Source of the DNA: Proteiniphilum saccharofermentans
Lineage (GTDB): Bacteria; Bacteroidota; Bacteroidia; Bacteroidales; Dysgonomonadaceae
Assembly: GCF_900095135.1 (NCBI RefSeq)
Contig: NZ_LT605205.1
Span: forward strand, 1,612,001 to 1,676,000
Reading direction: 5' to 3'
DNA: 64,000 nt
Shown: in pieces, positions 1 through 8,636 of the stretch
Layout of the letters: the number at the start of each line of letters is the position of its first letter
Numbering within the stretch: position 1 is the first letter of the stretch
Notes under the pieces: model-generated
Database searches by the model: none
What the model was told of the DNA's origin: nothing
The model's input: the letters and a program-made list of their open reading frames with translations, nothing else
Program-made: the position numbers and the translations under genes

Positions 1-348
1 CGGGAATATGAAGTATGGTTCACTACTGAAATTCCTCGTAGCGACGGCCCCTGGAAACTGCATGGGCTACCCGGTCTTATCCTGAAAGCGGAAGATTCGC
101 AAAAACATTACCGGTTTATAGCTACAGGTATTGAACAGAGCCGGACTACTTCTTTTATTGAAATGCCGGAGACTACACGCAGGAAAGTGTCACGTAAAGA
201 GTTGAACAAGTTGCATGAACGTTATAATGCCGACCCTCAAGGATATATTAAAGTAAATGCACCCAATGTAACAATTACCGTGAAAGATAATATGGGGAAC
301 GAAATCAGAAAAATGAGCAATCCCTATAATCCGATGGAAATCAATTGA
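1..348 (+). CDS. GLPGLI family protein, C-terminal part
   Basis: The gene is cut by the window start; 115 residues are readable in frame from base 1 to the stop at 346-348. The fragment contains W-K-L-H followed by the signature GLPGLI, which defines the GLPGLI family of Bacteroidetes proteins of unknown function. These are exported proteins often encoded beside an outer-membrane receptor-like gene, as here: the next gene starts 151 nt downstream on the same strand. The tail is hydrophilic and has no membrane segment or sorting domain that I can see. The motif makes the family call firm; the biochemical role is unknown. The pairing with the next gene suggests a joint envelope function, which is inference. 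Confidence 0.85.
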   Translation, partial: REYEVWFTTEIPRSDGPWKLHGLPGLILKAEDSQKHYRFIATGIEQSRTTSFIEMPETTRRKVSRKELNKLHERYNADPQGYIKVNAPNVTITVKDNMGNEIRKMSNPYNPMEIN

Positions 349-420
349 TTTGTAGAGTAAAGAATAAAGACGTTGTGAAAAAGAAGTTAGAAGTTGGAAG
401 TTAAGAATTTACCTAGCCCC

Positions 421-500
421 ATCAATCTTCATCAATCTTCATCAATCTTCATCAATCTTCATCAATCTTCATCAATCTCTATCAATCTCTATCAATCTCA
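421..500 (+). repeat. Decamer tandem repeat, 8 copies (ATCAATCTTC)
   Basis: Eight head-to-tail copies of ATCAATCTTC; the first five are perfect and the last three carry ATCAATCTCT/ATCAATCTCA. The array ends at the A of the ATG at 500, so it occupies the place where a ribosome binding site would be. The same decamer family occurs, reverse-complemented, at 52326-52450 before the TolC-like gene, and a short form lies at the 3' end of sprA. Confidence 0.95.
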
Positions 501-3052
501 TGTATAGACAGATATTATGTTTCATTGTCTTATGGGCATTTTTTAGTTCTTTTCGGGGGAACGCCCAGCAGACACTTTCCGGTACGGTCAACGATGCGGC
601 AACCGGACAATTACTGGAGGCGGCAAATGTGGTGGTACTAAGGGGCGATCGTACAGTGGCGTTTACCATCAGTAACGAAAAAGGAGAATTCCTAATTCCT
701 CTCAATGTTCCTGCTGATACACTTATACTCTCGGTTTCCTCGATGGGTTATGAGTCTTTTTCGGAAAGAATAGGAGACCGGTCAAACTTTACTGTAAGAC
801 TGGTACCTTCGCCTATCCGGTTGAAAGAGGTCACCATTCGTCCGGGTAGGATATGGGGACGGAGTGACACGATACGTTATGATGCCTCGAAATTCTTGAG
901 GGAAAATGATAAAACGGTCGAAGACCTGATGAGACGCCTGCCCGGTATTCAGGTGGATGACGACGGGAAGATCCAGTACAGGGGAAAGGAGATCGGGACA
1001 ATGTATGTAGAGGGACTGGATTTGATGGACAGCCGCTACAAGAGTGTAAGCCGGAATCTTTCCGCACAGTCGGTAAAAGAAGTGGAGGTACTGGATAACC
1101 ATCAACGAATTAAATCGCTGGCAGGGATAATACCAACAGATATTGCCGATATTAACATCAAACTCAAGGACAATTTCAAAGATAAATGGACTTTCAAACC
1201 CAAGGTGTCGGCAGGATTTTCAAGTGAAGGTTTTTTGTATGAGGCAGAAGCGAATGCTTTACAGATTGCCCGGAAAAGCCAGTCCCTTTATGCGTTGAAG
1301 TTATCCAATACCGGAAACGGTATCACTAAAGAAGGAGACAAAGGAATCGATGATATGCCCGGATTGCCTGATTACCGTTTGTTGTACTCCGGTACTATTT
1401 CAGCACCTTTGAAGGAAAACCGGTGGCTTTTTGATGATGCTGCACTTACTACAGCCAATCGTTTGTACCGTTTAGGCGAGGATTCGCGGTTGAAAATGAA
1501 TGCCTTTTATACGCAGGATCATATTAAACAGGAAGTAAATTCGGTTACATCTTATTTTAATCCGAATGATACACTGATGATTGAAGAGAACAAGAGCAGT
1601 TATCAGAGAGGCAGGTTATTGAATCTGTTCGCTGATTATGAGGACAATGCTGTAACCCACTATTTGCGCAATAAACTCGATTTCCAATTTGAAGAGAATC
1701 GGAGTAATACAGGAATTGGTGGTAGTTATCATGTTTCTCAATATCAAAGGGAGGAATCGCTTACCCTGCAGGATAATCTTAGTGTTACCCGTACGTTGGC
1801 CAATAAGGATATATGGCAGATGAGGTCGGTTTTAGGTTACTGGCGTCGTTGGCAGCAGTTGAAATTTAATGGTTATGATCGGCAGGCGCAATTGAATGGT
1901 CACGACCAGCCTATGCTGTTGGAAGGATTGTATGCCCGTGCAGAATCGGGATGGATCATTCGCCGGACAGAGGTCAGACAACATTATACCGTCGGAGCGT
2001 CTGTCGATTTGAACAATCTGAAGAATCATCATCGCCTGTGGGTGACCCCTGCCTATGAGTATCTGTTCAAATCACTTACGTTCAGGATGTCGGCACCTTT
2101 GCAGGCAGTGCTGTTCCCGGGGGATAAGGAGGTGTTATATCTGGCCGGACTTACTTTCAGGACAGACTACAAAATAAATTACGCATGGAATGCCCGTTTA
2201 TCGGCTCGATACGGAAAAGAACTCAATGATATCACGGCATTTTACTTGAAACCCTATTTTACTGATTATCGAACCACAATGGAAAATGAAACGGGTATAC
2301 CGGTTACCGACAAGCAACTTTATACATTACGGACGGAGTATAAAAATACATTGCAGGAGTTTTTTGTAACTGCCGATCTGACGGTATCGCGTAGCCGGGT
2401 AAACCATACCCTGGAGCAAAGTGTCAGGGATAATATATTCTGGTGGACTCGCCGGTATATACCGCATCGTGAATCTTCGTATGGCATAAATACGGTTGTT
2501 TCAAAAGGATTTTTCGATATCAATACCAAGGTATCGGCAGAGGTATCCTATTGGTACAATCAATCGGCACAGATACGGGAAGGCGTGTGGATGCCTTTCT
2601 CTTTCCGGACGCTTATGATAAAACCCTCTTTCTCCATATCTCTAACCCGACAGGCAGAGATGGCATATAACGGAGAGTTACGGCGGCAATGGTCCTCTTT
2701 CGGGGACAATCCCGACAAATCGGGACAAGTAGCGTCATTAAGCGGCTTGTGGAATATGAGCCACAAAGGATCTTTTTATTATATGCAGCGACGATTAGAC
2801 CTGTCTGCTTCGGCAGAGTATTTCCGTAATGAAATAACTCCCGATCATTCGGTGAATCTTCTTTTTATGGATGTTGCAGCCTCCTATAAATTTCCTCGCA
2901 TGACGTTGCAGCTCCAATTGAATAATTTATTGAATCACGGTGATTACAGTTATACCGTGTATCATCCGTTGTCCCTCTATTCATCCCTGGAGTTACTAAC
3001 TTTGCTGGGACAAAAAGTTAAGCATAAAAAACTTACATTTGTCAAAGTATGA
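500..3052 (+). CDS. TonB-receptor-like outer-membrane protein, 3' end replaced by IS3
   Basis: The 850-residue product has a signal peptide ending near A-Q-Q (about residue 23), a carboxypeptidase-like regulatory beta-sandwich (about 24-105), a plug-like region around 115-220 and then a long beta-barrel-like region. This is the architecture of Bacteroidetes TonB-dependent receptor-like proteins encoded beside GLPGLI proteins. The native reading frame ends at codon 829; from base 2988 the ORF runs through the left inverted repeat of an IS3 element and gains 21 foreign residues before the TGA at 3050-3052. The missing native tail is found beyond the element at 4272-4324 in the matching frame. 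The intact gene would encode 846 residues. Loss of the terminal beta-strand probably harms insertion in the outer membrane (inference). The start ATG directly follows the decamer array. Confidence 0.85.
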   Translation: MYRQILCFIVLWAFFSSFRGNAQQTLSGTVNDAATGQLLEAANVVVLRGDRTVAFTISNEKGEFLIPLNVPADTLILSVSSMGYESFSERIGDRSNFTVRLVPSPIRLKEVTIRPGRIWGRSDTIRYDASKFLRENDKTVEDLMRRLPGIQVDDDGKIQYRGKEIGTMYVEGLDLMDSRYKSVSRNLSAQSVKEVEVLDNHQRIKSLAGIIPTDIADINIKLKDNFKDKWTFKPKVSAGFSSEGFLYEAEANALQIARKSQSLYALKLSNTGNGITKEGDKGIDDMPGLPDYRLLYSGTISAPLKENRWLFDDAALTTANRLYRLGEDSRLKMNAFYTQDHIKQEVNSVTSYFNPNDTLMIEENKSSYQRGRLLNLFADYEDNAVTHYLRNKLDFQFEENRSNTGIGGSYHVSQYQREESLTLQDNLSVTRTLANKDIWQMRSVLGYWRRWQQLKFNGYDRQAQLNGHDQPMLLEGLYARAESGWIIRRTEVRQHYTVGASVDLNNLKNHHRLWVTPAYEYLFKSLTFRMSAPLQAVLFPGDKEVLYLAGLTFRTDYKINYAWNARLSARYGKELNDITAFYLKPYFTDYRTTMENETGIPVTDKQLYTLRTEYKNTLQEFFVTADLTVSRSRVNHTLEQSVRDNIFWWTRRYIPHRESSYGINTVVSKGFFDINTKVSAEVSYWYNQSAQIREGVWMPFSFRTLMIKPSFSISLTRQAEMAYNGELRRQWSSFGDNPDKSGQVASLSGLWNMSHKGSFYYMQRRLDLSASAEYFRNEITPDHSVNLLFMDVAASYKFPRMTLQLQLNNLLNHGDYSYTVYHPLSLYSSLELLTLLGQKVKHKKLTFVKV

Positions 3053-3348
3053 GAAAACAAAGAACACATTATGACAAGGCATTTAAAGATAATGCCGTCA
3101 AATTAAGTTTCGAGCGGAAGAATGTTTCCGAACTCGCACACGAATTGGGCATATCACCTGCACTATTGTATCGCTGGTGCAAAGAGTACCGGGAACGTGG
3201 GGAAAGCAGTTTCCCGGGCAACGGAGTCCGTTCTCGTGAAAGAGAAGCCGGAAGGGTTGCAGAACTGGAAAAACGCCTTAAAGAGGCTGAAACAGAGCGT
3301 GACATATTAAAAAAAGCCTTAGGCATCATCTCCACGAGCGATCGTTGA
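3049..3348 (+). CDS. IS3 transposase OrfA (helix-turn-helix subunit)
   Basis: The 99-residue protein starts RKQRTHYDKAFK and has the helix-turn-helix of IS3/IS911 OrfA (about residues 10-45, with ELAHELGISPALLYRW), followed by a C-terminal leucine-zipper-like helix (VAELEKRLKEAETERDILKK). It binds the element's ends and pairs with the OrfB catalytic domain. A run of seven A followed by G at 3309-3316 lies near its end in the context A-AAA-AAA-G, a typical -1 ribosomal slippage site. The downstream frame is open from 3303, so slippage would give an OrfAB fusion transposase. Its ATG overlaps the stop of the truncated receptor gene by 4 nt, which may allow translational coupling. Confidence 0.92.
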   Translation: MRKQRTHYDKAFKDNAVKLSFERKNVSELAHELGISPALLYRWCKEYRERGESSFPGNGVRSREREAGRVAELEKRLKEAETERDILKKALGIISTSDR

Positions 3349-4238
3349 TTTATCAATTTATAAAGGATTACAACTCGAGGGAGTGGACGATTGGGATGAT
3401 GTGCAGAGTATTGAGTGTATCTCGCAGCAGTTATTACCGTTGGATTAAGAACCCTATAAATAAACGAGAACAAAAGCATATGGAACTTAGCCGAGAGATT
3501 AAAGATGCATACTTCGATGCCAAGGGGCGCAACGGCAGTCCCAGGTTGGCTAAAGATTTGCAAGCATCCGGAGTCAATGTTTCCAGAACAACTGTTGCCC
3601 GTCATATGAGAAATATGGGATTGCGCAGCAAGCTTTCTAAGAAGTTTAGGGTAACCACTGATGCATCCCACAATTACAATGTAGCGCCTAATTTGCTTAA
3701 CCGTGAGTTCAATCAAAAAGAACCAATGAGGGCTTGTGTGTCCGACATTACTTACATCTGCTGTAAGGATGGATTCCTTTACCTTACGTGCGTGATTGAT
3801 CTTTTTGATCGAAAACTCATTGGGTGGTCTATCAGCGATAATTTGACTGCTTCCGGCACTGTCATACCGGCTATCAGGATGGCCAACCGAAACAGACCGT
3901 TTAAAGAAGGGATGATCTTTCACTCTGACAGGGGCATTCAATATGCCTGCAAACAGACCGTTAATTTGTTGCAGTACCATAGGGTAGAGCAAAGCATGAG
4001 CGGGAAAGGCAACTGTTGGGATAATGCGGTGGCTGAAAGTTTCTTTAAATCTTTCAAAACCGAGTTGATTTATGGTACCAAGCTTAAAACAAAAGAGCAG
4101 ATGTGCTTGGATGTATTTGAATATATTGAATCCTGGTATAATCATAAAAGAAGATTCTCAGCATTGGGTAATTTGACTATTGATGAATTTTGGAAACAGT
4201 ACAATATTAAAAAACAATTAATTAAAAATGTTGCTTAA
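3345..4238 (+). CDS. IS3 transposase OrfB (DDE integrase domain)
   Basis: The 297-residue catalytic part of an IS3 transposase. An N-terminal HTH_21-like region is followed by an rve/DDE integrase core: first D in VSDITYI, second D in HSDRGIQY, and the E in NAVAESFFKSFKTELI, with the usual tail YNHKRRFSALGNLTIDEFW. The displayed start is a TTG at 3345, but production as an OrfAB fusion by -1 slippage at 3309-3316 is more likely, because the frame is open upstream to 3303 and OrfA ends at 3348. All catalytic residues and both element ends are present, so the element looks capable of movement. Confidence 0.93.
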   Translation: MIYQFIKDYNSREWTIGMMCRVLSVSRSSYYRWIKNPINKREQKHMELSREIKDAYFDAKGRNGSPRLAKDLQASGVNVSRTTVARHMRNMGLRSKLSKKFRVTTDASHNYNVAPNLLNREFNQKEPMRACVSDITYICCKDGFLYLTCVIDLFDRKLIGWSISDNLTASGTVIPAIRMANRNRPFKEGMIFHSDRGIQYACKQTVNLLQYHRVEQSMSGKGNCWDNAVAESFFKSFKTELIYGTKLKTKEQMCLDVFEYIESWYNHKRRFSALGNLTIDEFWKQYNIKKQLIKNVA

Positions 4239-4271
4239 CTTATTGTCTCAAATAAGTTGGCAATTCCACCC

Positions 4272-4324
4272 AAATAGCTATTCGTCCGAGAGAAATTCTA
4301 TTTCGGGTAATAATGGATCTTTAA
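4272..4324 (+). pseudogene. Severed 3' end of the receptor gene
   Basis: These 53 bases, joined to base 2987 after removal of the IS and one target-site copy, give Q-I-A-I-R-P-R-E-I-L-F-R-V-I-M-D-L and a TAA stop. The I-R-P-R-x-I-L-F pattern is the common last beta-strand of this receptor-like family. The fragment has no start of its own. It ends 9 nt before the convergent porin gene. Confidence 0.9.
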
Positions 4325-4333
4325 ATTTATTTC

Positions 4334-5623
4334 TTAAAACCGGCTTTTAAAAATAGTGGGATTGATGGTGAGGCTCACATAGGCCCAATCCTGCCACGAA
4401 TCGGGATTGCCGGGGCGGTCTTTTGCGATAGGCATGGCGTCGGTGGCGAGCATAAAGGAATAACCTCCTTCGAGCATGATATGCTTGCGGATGGGATAGG
4501 TGAAAGTGAAATCTATTTCTGAGCCTAACACTTTCTTATTTGTTCCATCCACATCAATCGGTTGTTGGGAAGAGAAGTGATGATACCTCAGGTCCAGGCC
4601 CAGTTTCTTCCATGGATTCCAGTTCAGGCCGATGTATTTATCCCATACGCCATAATAATCGTACCCCCTGAAATAGTCCATGGATCCCATAAACGAGTGG
4701 TTGGAGCGATATAACAGATCCATCCTGGTCACTTTTTCAGAATCCGGATCCTGTCCCGGGTGAAATTCTGTTCCACCGTAGAGGAAAAGCTGGGGTTTGA
4801 ACGCGTAGCGCCCTCTCAGGGCCAGCATATAAGCATTCACCTTTTCGTCATTACTGTTAGTCCCTGTCTGGTAATAGAATGTTCCCATGACATTCCAGAT
4901 ATTGTTTTTGTAACCGATATTGGTACCCATAGTCTGCATGTACACTTTCTTGCTGTTTGCCGGTTCGTTTCCGGTAGCAGGATCACCTGTTTCAAAACCG
5001 AGATTGACAAAGAGTGCCGATGCGGTAAATCCGGTTGGGTTCCGGTATTGGTACCAGGCCATTTGCATATTCTGATAGGGTTGTCCTACGGGTTCATAGA
5101 AAGTGCCCTCGTTGGTTTTTTCACGTGACTGATTATAAGCTAATGCCAGATGTATTGTATTCATCGGATTCTCATAACCCAATTTTACTGCATCATGCCA
5201 GATGCCGGTAGGTGTCCAGCTGGATTCCGACAGGATACGTCCATCATCATAACTGAGCGACTGGCGTCCTATTTTGGCAAAGAACCCGTCGTGTCGCATT
5301 TGTGCCCATGCTTCATGCATGGTGGTACGTGCACCGTCATTATCGTTTTGACGCTTCTGTCCCCAGACGGAGATATCTTGGGCAGCTATCCGGGCGGAGA
5401 GAAATCCATTGTCGAAGTTGGCTCCTATACGTGCACGATTGGAGATAAATGCCGATGGTTTATCGGTTTCCAGACGGGGATAGGAATATCCGTTACGGTA
5501 TTCGAATCTGGGTCGGAGATTGATGTCGATAGAGAATTCACCTCCTTTCTCTTCCTCTTGTGCGTTCATTTGAAGAGGAAAAACAAATATTGCCAGAAGT
5601 GCGATAGCAATGAATTTTTGCAT
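4334..5623 (-). CDS. Alginate-export-type outer-membrane porin
   Basis: A 429-residue protein with a clear signal peptide (MQKFIAIALLAIFVFPLQMNAQ). It then shows the alternating aromatic strands of a beta-barrel, with motifs such as INLRPRFEYRNGY near the N-terminus and a terminal strand ending T-I-F-K-S-R-F with a C-terminal phenylalanine for BAM recognition. This fits the alginate export (AlgE-like) porin family, widespread in Bacteroidetes and not limited to alginate. The substrate cannot be read from sequence. It is convergent with the disrupted receptor gene. The next upstream gene, a BASS-type transporter on the same strand, is 186 nt away with AT-rich repeats between, so a shared operon is doubtful. 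Confidence 0.8.
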   Translation of the reverse strand: MQKFIAIALLAIFVFPLQMNAQEEEKGGEFSIDINLRPRFEYRNGYSYPRLETDKPSAFISNRARIGANFDNGFLSARIAAQDISVWGQKRQNDNDGARTTMHEAWAQMRHDGFFAKIGRQSLSYDDGRILSESSWTPTGIWHDAVKLGYENPMNTIHLALAYNQSREKTNEGTFYEPVGQPYQNMQMAWYQYRNPTGFTASALFVNLGFETGDPATGNEPANSKKVYMQTMGTNIGYKNNIWNVMGTFYYQTGTNSNDEKVNAYMLALRGRYAFKPQLFLYGGTEFHPGQDPDSEKVTRMDLLYRSNHSFMGSMDYFRGYDYYGVWDKYIGLNWNPWKKLGLDLRYHHFSSQQPIDVDGTNKKVLGSEIDFTFTYPIRKHIMLEGGYSFMLATDAMPIAKDRPGNPDSWQDWAYVSLTINPTIFKSRF

Positions 5624-5809
5624 GATAAATTAAGTTTAGAGTTTGTTAGATACTCATTTATTATGGCGATAAAGATAGTAAATTAAAATTACTAATTATC
5701 AATTACCAATTACCAATTTTAATCTCATTTTCTTACGTAGGCACTTAACCACCCAGGCACCTTTCCACATTATCAATCATCACATCATCGAATTGGCAAG
5801 TGCATTACA

Positions 5810-6703
5810 TTAATTTTTCCGTTTCTCCCTCCATATCTGCCAGGAATTAACCAGGTTTTGCCATATTACATACATTCCCGGGCCGAGTGTGGCGAGCGGG
5901 TTCAGGTAAGTCTGGGTGAGCCAGATGGCAAGTACAGTGTTTTTCTGTCCCAGACTTTGGCCTCCGGCTACGGTTTGTCCGAAACGACGGCCGATTTTTC
6001 TTCCAAAATAAAACTGTAGAAGGCAGATCACCAGTGAAACGGTGCCGATAATAATCTCAATAAGGTAATGGTCATTACCTTGCATGCGTACGTAATAGGT
6101 GATGTTGCCGATCACAATGGTAAGTGCCGCTGCCCAGAGGTAGAAAGAGACTATCTGTGCCGATTGTACTTTCTTGTGTATCCGGGGTGCCGTTTTTTTT
6201 AGGAATATTGCCAGTAGGAAGGGCAATACCAGGATAGGGATAACACTACGGAAGATATGCCAGAAGGAGGCTGCCAATGAGATAGTATCATTACTTTCTC
6301 CTACAAGAGAGAGAAATAGTGGAGCTATAAGGGCTACCGATAGATTGCTAATAATGGCATATGCGGCTGTCACCGCAATACTGCCCCCCAACATTCCGGT
6401 CACAACCGGTGCTGAGGTTGCTGTGGCTGTCAGCATACAAATCATGGCTGCCTGCGCGAGGGTCTCGTTAAACGGACGAAACGCGAGATAGATAAGCGCA
6501 CTCCCCACATATTGGATGGTCAGAAGAATGTAGTGGAATTTGGTGAGCCTGATATCGCTCATTCTCACCCGGCAGTAAGTGATAAAGAGCATCATTGTCA
6601 GGAGATAAGGGATAGTGGGAGAAAGTACCGATAATTGCCTGTGAAATGCAATCCCCAAAATCATTGCGATGGGAAGCAGATATTTCTCAATGTATTTGCG
6701 CAT
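5810..6703 (-). CDS. Bile acid:sodium symporter (BASS) family transporter
   Basis: A 297-residue polytopic membrane protein with about nine or ten hydrophobic segments. The pattern matches the BASS/SBF superfamily: an early M-L-F-I-T-Y-C segment, a small-residue stretch ATATSAPVVTGMLGGS near residue 93 (the crossover region), and a late QSLGQKNTVLAIWLTQTYLNP motif like the G-x-Q-N motif of this fold. Members carry organic anions, arsenite or metabolites with Na+; the substrate here is unknown. Start ATG at 6703 is followed by a positively charged MRKYIEKYL. No metal- or arsenic-resistance genes lie nearby, so an arsenite role is not supported. Confidence 0.75.
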   Translation of the reverse strand: MRKYIEKYLLPIAMILGIAFHRQLSVLSPTIPYLLTMMLFITYCRVRMSDIRLTKFHYILLTIQYVGSALIYLAFRPFNETLAQAAMICMLTATATSAPVVTGMLGGSIAVTAAYAIISNLSVALIAPLFLSLVGESNDTISLAASFWHIFRSVIPILVLPFLLAIFLKKTAPRIHKKVQSAQIVSFYLWAAALTIVIGNITYYVRMQGNDHYLIEIIIGTVSLVICLLQFYFGRKIGRRFGQTVAGGQSLGQKNTVLAIWLTQTYLNPLATLGPGMYVIWQNLVNSWQIWREKRKN

Positions 6704-6814
6704 GCAGTTCTAATCGTTTTCTAAATATGTGGTGAAGAAGGATTTTGATTGAAGTGGATAGGTGCTTAGGTGCTTAGATGCCTAAATGCTTAGATGTATA
6801 GTTTTATTGATAAT

Positions 6815-6940
6815 TAATTTGTAATTTGTAATTTGTAATTTGTAATTTGTAATTTGTAATTTGTAATTTGTAATTTGTAATTTGTAATTTGTAATTTGTA
6901 ATTTGTAATTTGTAATTTGTAATTTGTAATTTGTAATTTG
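6815..6940 (+). repeat. Heptamer tandem repeat, 18 copies (TAATTTG)
   Basis: Eighteen perfect copies of TAATTTG fill 126 bp between the hydrolase gene (ends 6947) and the BASS transporter gene (ends 5810, starts 6703). The array adjoins the stop codon of the hydrolase. Open frames through the array (repeating I-T-N-Y-K-L-Q) are artefacts of the repeat. Upstream, at 6750-6795, there is a looser repeat of TGCTTAG-type units. Confidence 0.97.
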
Positions 6941-6946
6941 TAATTG

Positions 6947-7867
6947 TTAATTATAATAGTTCCCCGGAGTAGTAGAAGTATCTGATTTCCGAAGCATATC
7001 TTTGAGATTGATATCAATCATCCACTGTTTACCATTGAATACCCAATCGTTAATGAATTGTTCGATCTCCGGAAGGAATTCCTGTATGGGATATTCCGAA
7101 ACTTCATGTCCTATATCTTCCATACTGTAAAACATATAGGGATATCGTTCACTCCTGAATTTTTTTGCCAATGGTTTCGAACCGAACATACCCATTTTGA
7201 AAAAACGGGTCTTGTCATATGGTACGAGATTATCCGCACTGCCGTGGAAGAAGAGGGTAGGAGCGGGAGGTTGTGTGTATGAGGGCGTGCCTTCGGTACT
7301 AAAAATAGCACCGGCGAATGAGATTACACCTGCGTAATTGAAATCGTCCGGCAGCACATCTGCCGAGGGACGGTTATCCCTGTTTTCGTAATCTGCCTGC
7401 AATACGGTAATAGCTCCTGCACTCGATCCGCTAATGATGATGAGTGACGGGTCGATAGATAGTGCTTCGGCATTCTCCAGCAAATAATTAGTGGCTGAAT
7501 AGAGGTCTTCTACCGCGATTGCGATAGCATTCCGGATAGGTTTATTGTTGAATACGCCAGGTGCTTTCTGGTTTTTCATCCCTAAGCGGTAGTCGATCGA
7601 AACGACGGTGAATCCCTTTTTGGCGAAATAGTTGAAGTAGGGGTGATAGAGTTCCGCATCCCGTGTACCGGCTTTGAAACCACCACCAAAAACAAAAAGA
7701 AGGCATGGCTGTGGTTGCTGCGACTCAGATTCAATTTTATAAATATCCATCTTCAGTTCTTCACCTGCCTTCTCGGCATAGAGGCGTGTTTCTTTATGTA
7801 TAGTCTGGCCGAAGAGGGTCAGTGTCAGGAAAAGGAGGCCACTAAGAAGAAGTAGTTTATTAATCAT
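6947..7867 (-). CDS. Exported alpha/beta hydrolase (esterase/carboxylesterase-like)
   Basis: A 306-residue protein with a signal peptide (MINKLLLLSGLLFLTLTLFGQ). The alpha/beta-hydrolase fold is shown by an oxyanion-hole motif FVFGGGF at about 58-64, the nucleophile elbow GSSAG at about 147-151 (Ser149), a likely acid Asp near HGSADNLVPY (about 212) and a likely His in DIGHEVSEYP (about 263). This is the layout of BD-FAE/esterase-lipase proteins, which act on esters such as acetylated or feruloylated glycans in Bacteroidetes. The natural substrate is unknown. It is probably periplasmic or surface-exposed. The stop codon adjoins the heptamer array. Confidence 0.82.
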   Translation of the reverse strand: MINKLLLLSGLLFLTLTLFGQTIHKETRLYAEKAGEELKMDIYKIESESQQPQPCLLFVFGGGFKAGTRDAELYHPYFNYFAKKGFTVVSIDYRLGMKNQKAPGVFNNKPIRNAIAIAVEDLYSATNYLLENAEALSIDPSLIIISGSSAGAITVLQADYENRDNRPSADVLPDDFNYAGVISFAGAIFSTEGTPSYTQPPAPTLFFHGSADNLVPYDKTRFFKMGMFGSKPLAKKFRSERYPYMFYSMEDIGHEVSEYPIQEFLPEIEQFINDWVFNGKQWMIDINLKDMLRKSDTSTTPGNYYN

Positions 7868-7879
7868 AGCACTTTTTTT

Positions 7880-7914
7880 AATTGATAATTGACAGTTGAC
7901 AATTATTGATTGCG
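7880..7914 (+). repeat. Short heptamer repeat before the hydrolase gene
   Basis: Degenerate copies of ATTGATA/ATTGACA occur here, just upstream of the minus-strand hydrolase start (7867). They belong to the same heptamer class as the arrays at 8003-8037 and 49154-49217. Confidence 0.7.
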
Positions 7915-8002
7915 ATTTTATAATTAGTTGAATGTTAATTAATTATTATGTTAATCTGTAAATATTTAATTTTCAATTAGCAACAAACTGCCACATTTTT
8001 GA

Positions 8003-8037
8003 ATTGTCCATTGTCCATTATCCATTATCCATTATCA
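8003..8037 (+). repeat. Heptamer tandem repeat overlapping the gmk 3' end
   Basis: About five copies of a 7-nt unit (ATTGTCC, then ATTATCC). On the minus strand this reads as GATAATG-type units, and the last gmk codons (D-N-G-stop) are formed by the array itself. Confidence 0.9.
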
Positions 8038-8591
8038 ATAAAATCAGTAACCAATCTCAACACTTCCTCTTTCGCCTGGTCGTAGTCTTCGTTATGAACG
8101 ATTACATCGAATTGTGGGGCAAAGCTCATCTCATATTCTGCTTTGGCAAGACGGTGTTCGATCACTGCAGGAGCATCGGTTCCCCGTTTTTCAAGGCGCT
8201 CTCGTAATGTTTCAACCGACGGTGGCATTACAAAAATACTTAGGGCACGGTCGCCGTATATCCTTTTAATGTTTAATCCACCAACACAATCCACATCAAA
8301 AACAACATTTGTCCCTTCGGAAAGAATACGATCTACTTCACTTTTTAACGTGCCGTAGAATTTATCTTTATACACCTCTTCGTATTCCAGGAATTCATTG
8401 TTGGCAATGCGTCTGCGGAATTCTTCCGGTGTAAGGAAATAATATTCAACACCATCCTTCTCTTCCCCACGTGGCTCGCGGCTGGTTGCCGAGATTGAAA
8501 ACCGGATGTTTAATCCCTGCTCCAGTAAGAATCTTATTAGTGTTGATTTTCCGGCACCCGAAGGAGCTGAGAAAATAATCAGTTTGGCCAT
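8025..8591 (-). CDS. gmk: Guanylate kinase
   Basis: The 188-residue cytosolic enzyme phosphorylates GMP to GDP with ATP. It has the P-loop APSGAGKST at residues 9-17, the GMP-binding segment with SATSREPRGEEKDGVEYYF, the E-F-L-E-Y-E-E-V motif and the later FVMPPS...LRERLEKRG lid region. Length is normal for the family. It follows the YicC gene on the same strand with a 45-nt gap, an arrangement found in many bacteria. The last three codons and stop lie inside a heptamer repeat, so the C-terminus may vary between strains without touching the catalytic fold. Confidence 0.97.
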   Translation of the reverse strand: MAKLIIFSAPSGAGKSTLIRFLLEQGLNIRFSISATSREPRGEEKDGVEYYFLTPEEFRRRIANNEFLEYEEVYKDKFYGTLKSEVDRILSEGTNVVFDVDCVGGLNIKRIYGDRALSIFVMPPSVETLRERLEKRGTDAPAVIEHRLAKAEYEMSFAPQFDVIVHNEDYDQAKEEVLRLVTDFIDNG

Positions 8592-8636
8592 TGTAAATCA
8601 CTTTTGGGCTATTGGCATTCAGAGCCATACCGGTAG

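Larger units (their letters stand above)
2988..4268 (+). mobile_element. IS3-family insertion sequence (1281 bp)
   Basis: The element is bounded by 37-bp imperfect terminal inverted repeats, 2988-3024 and 4232-4268, both starting TGGA and matching at 29 of 37 positions. It is flanked by a 3-bp direct repeat CCC at 2985-2987 and 4269-4271. It carries two overlapping ORFs, the second in the -1 frame, as in the IS3 family. Deleting the element and one CCC restores the frame of the host gene exactly, which confirms both boundaries. Confidence 0.95.

Noticed and set aside
421-500. CRISPR-like array
   Set aside because: The units are contiguous without spacers and no cas genes are near.
3069-4145. 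Long minus-strand open frame of 358 codons
   Set aside because: It is the reverse shadow of the IS3 transposase genes, whose motifs and frames are clear.
6814-7017. Minus-strand frame made of repeated I-T-N-Y-K-L-Q
   Set aside because: It is only translation through the heptamer array.
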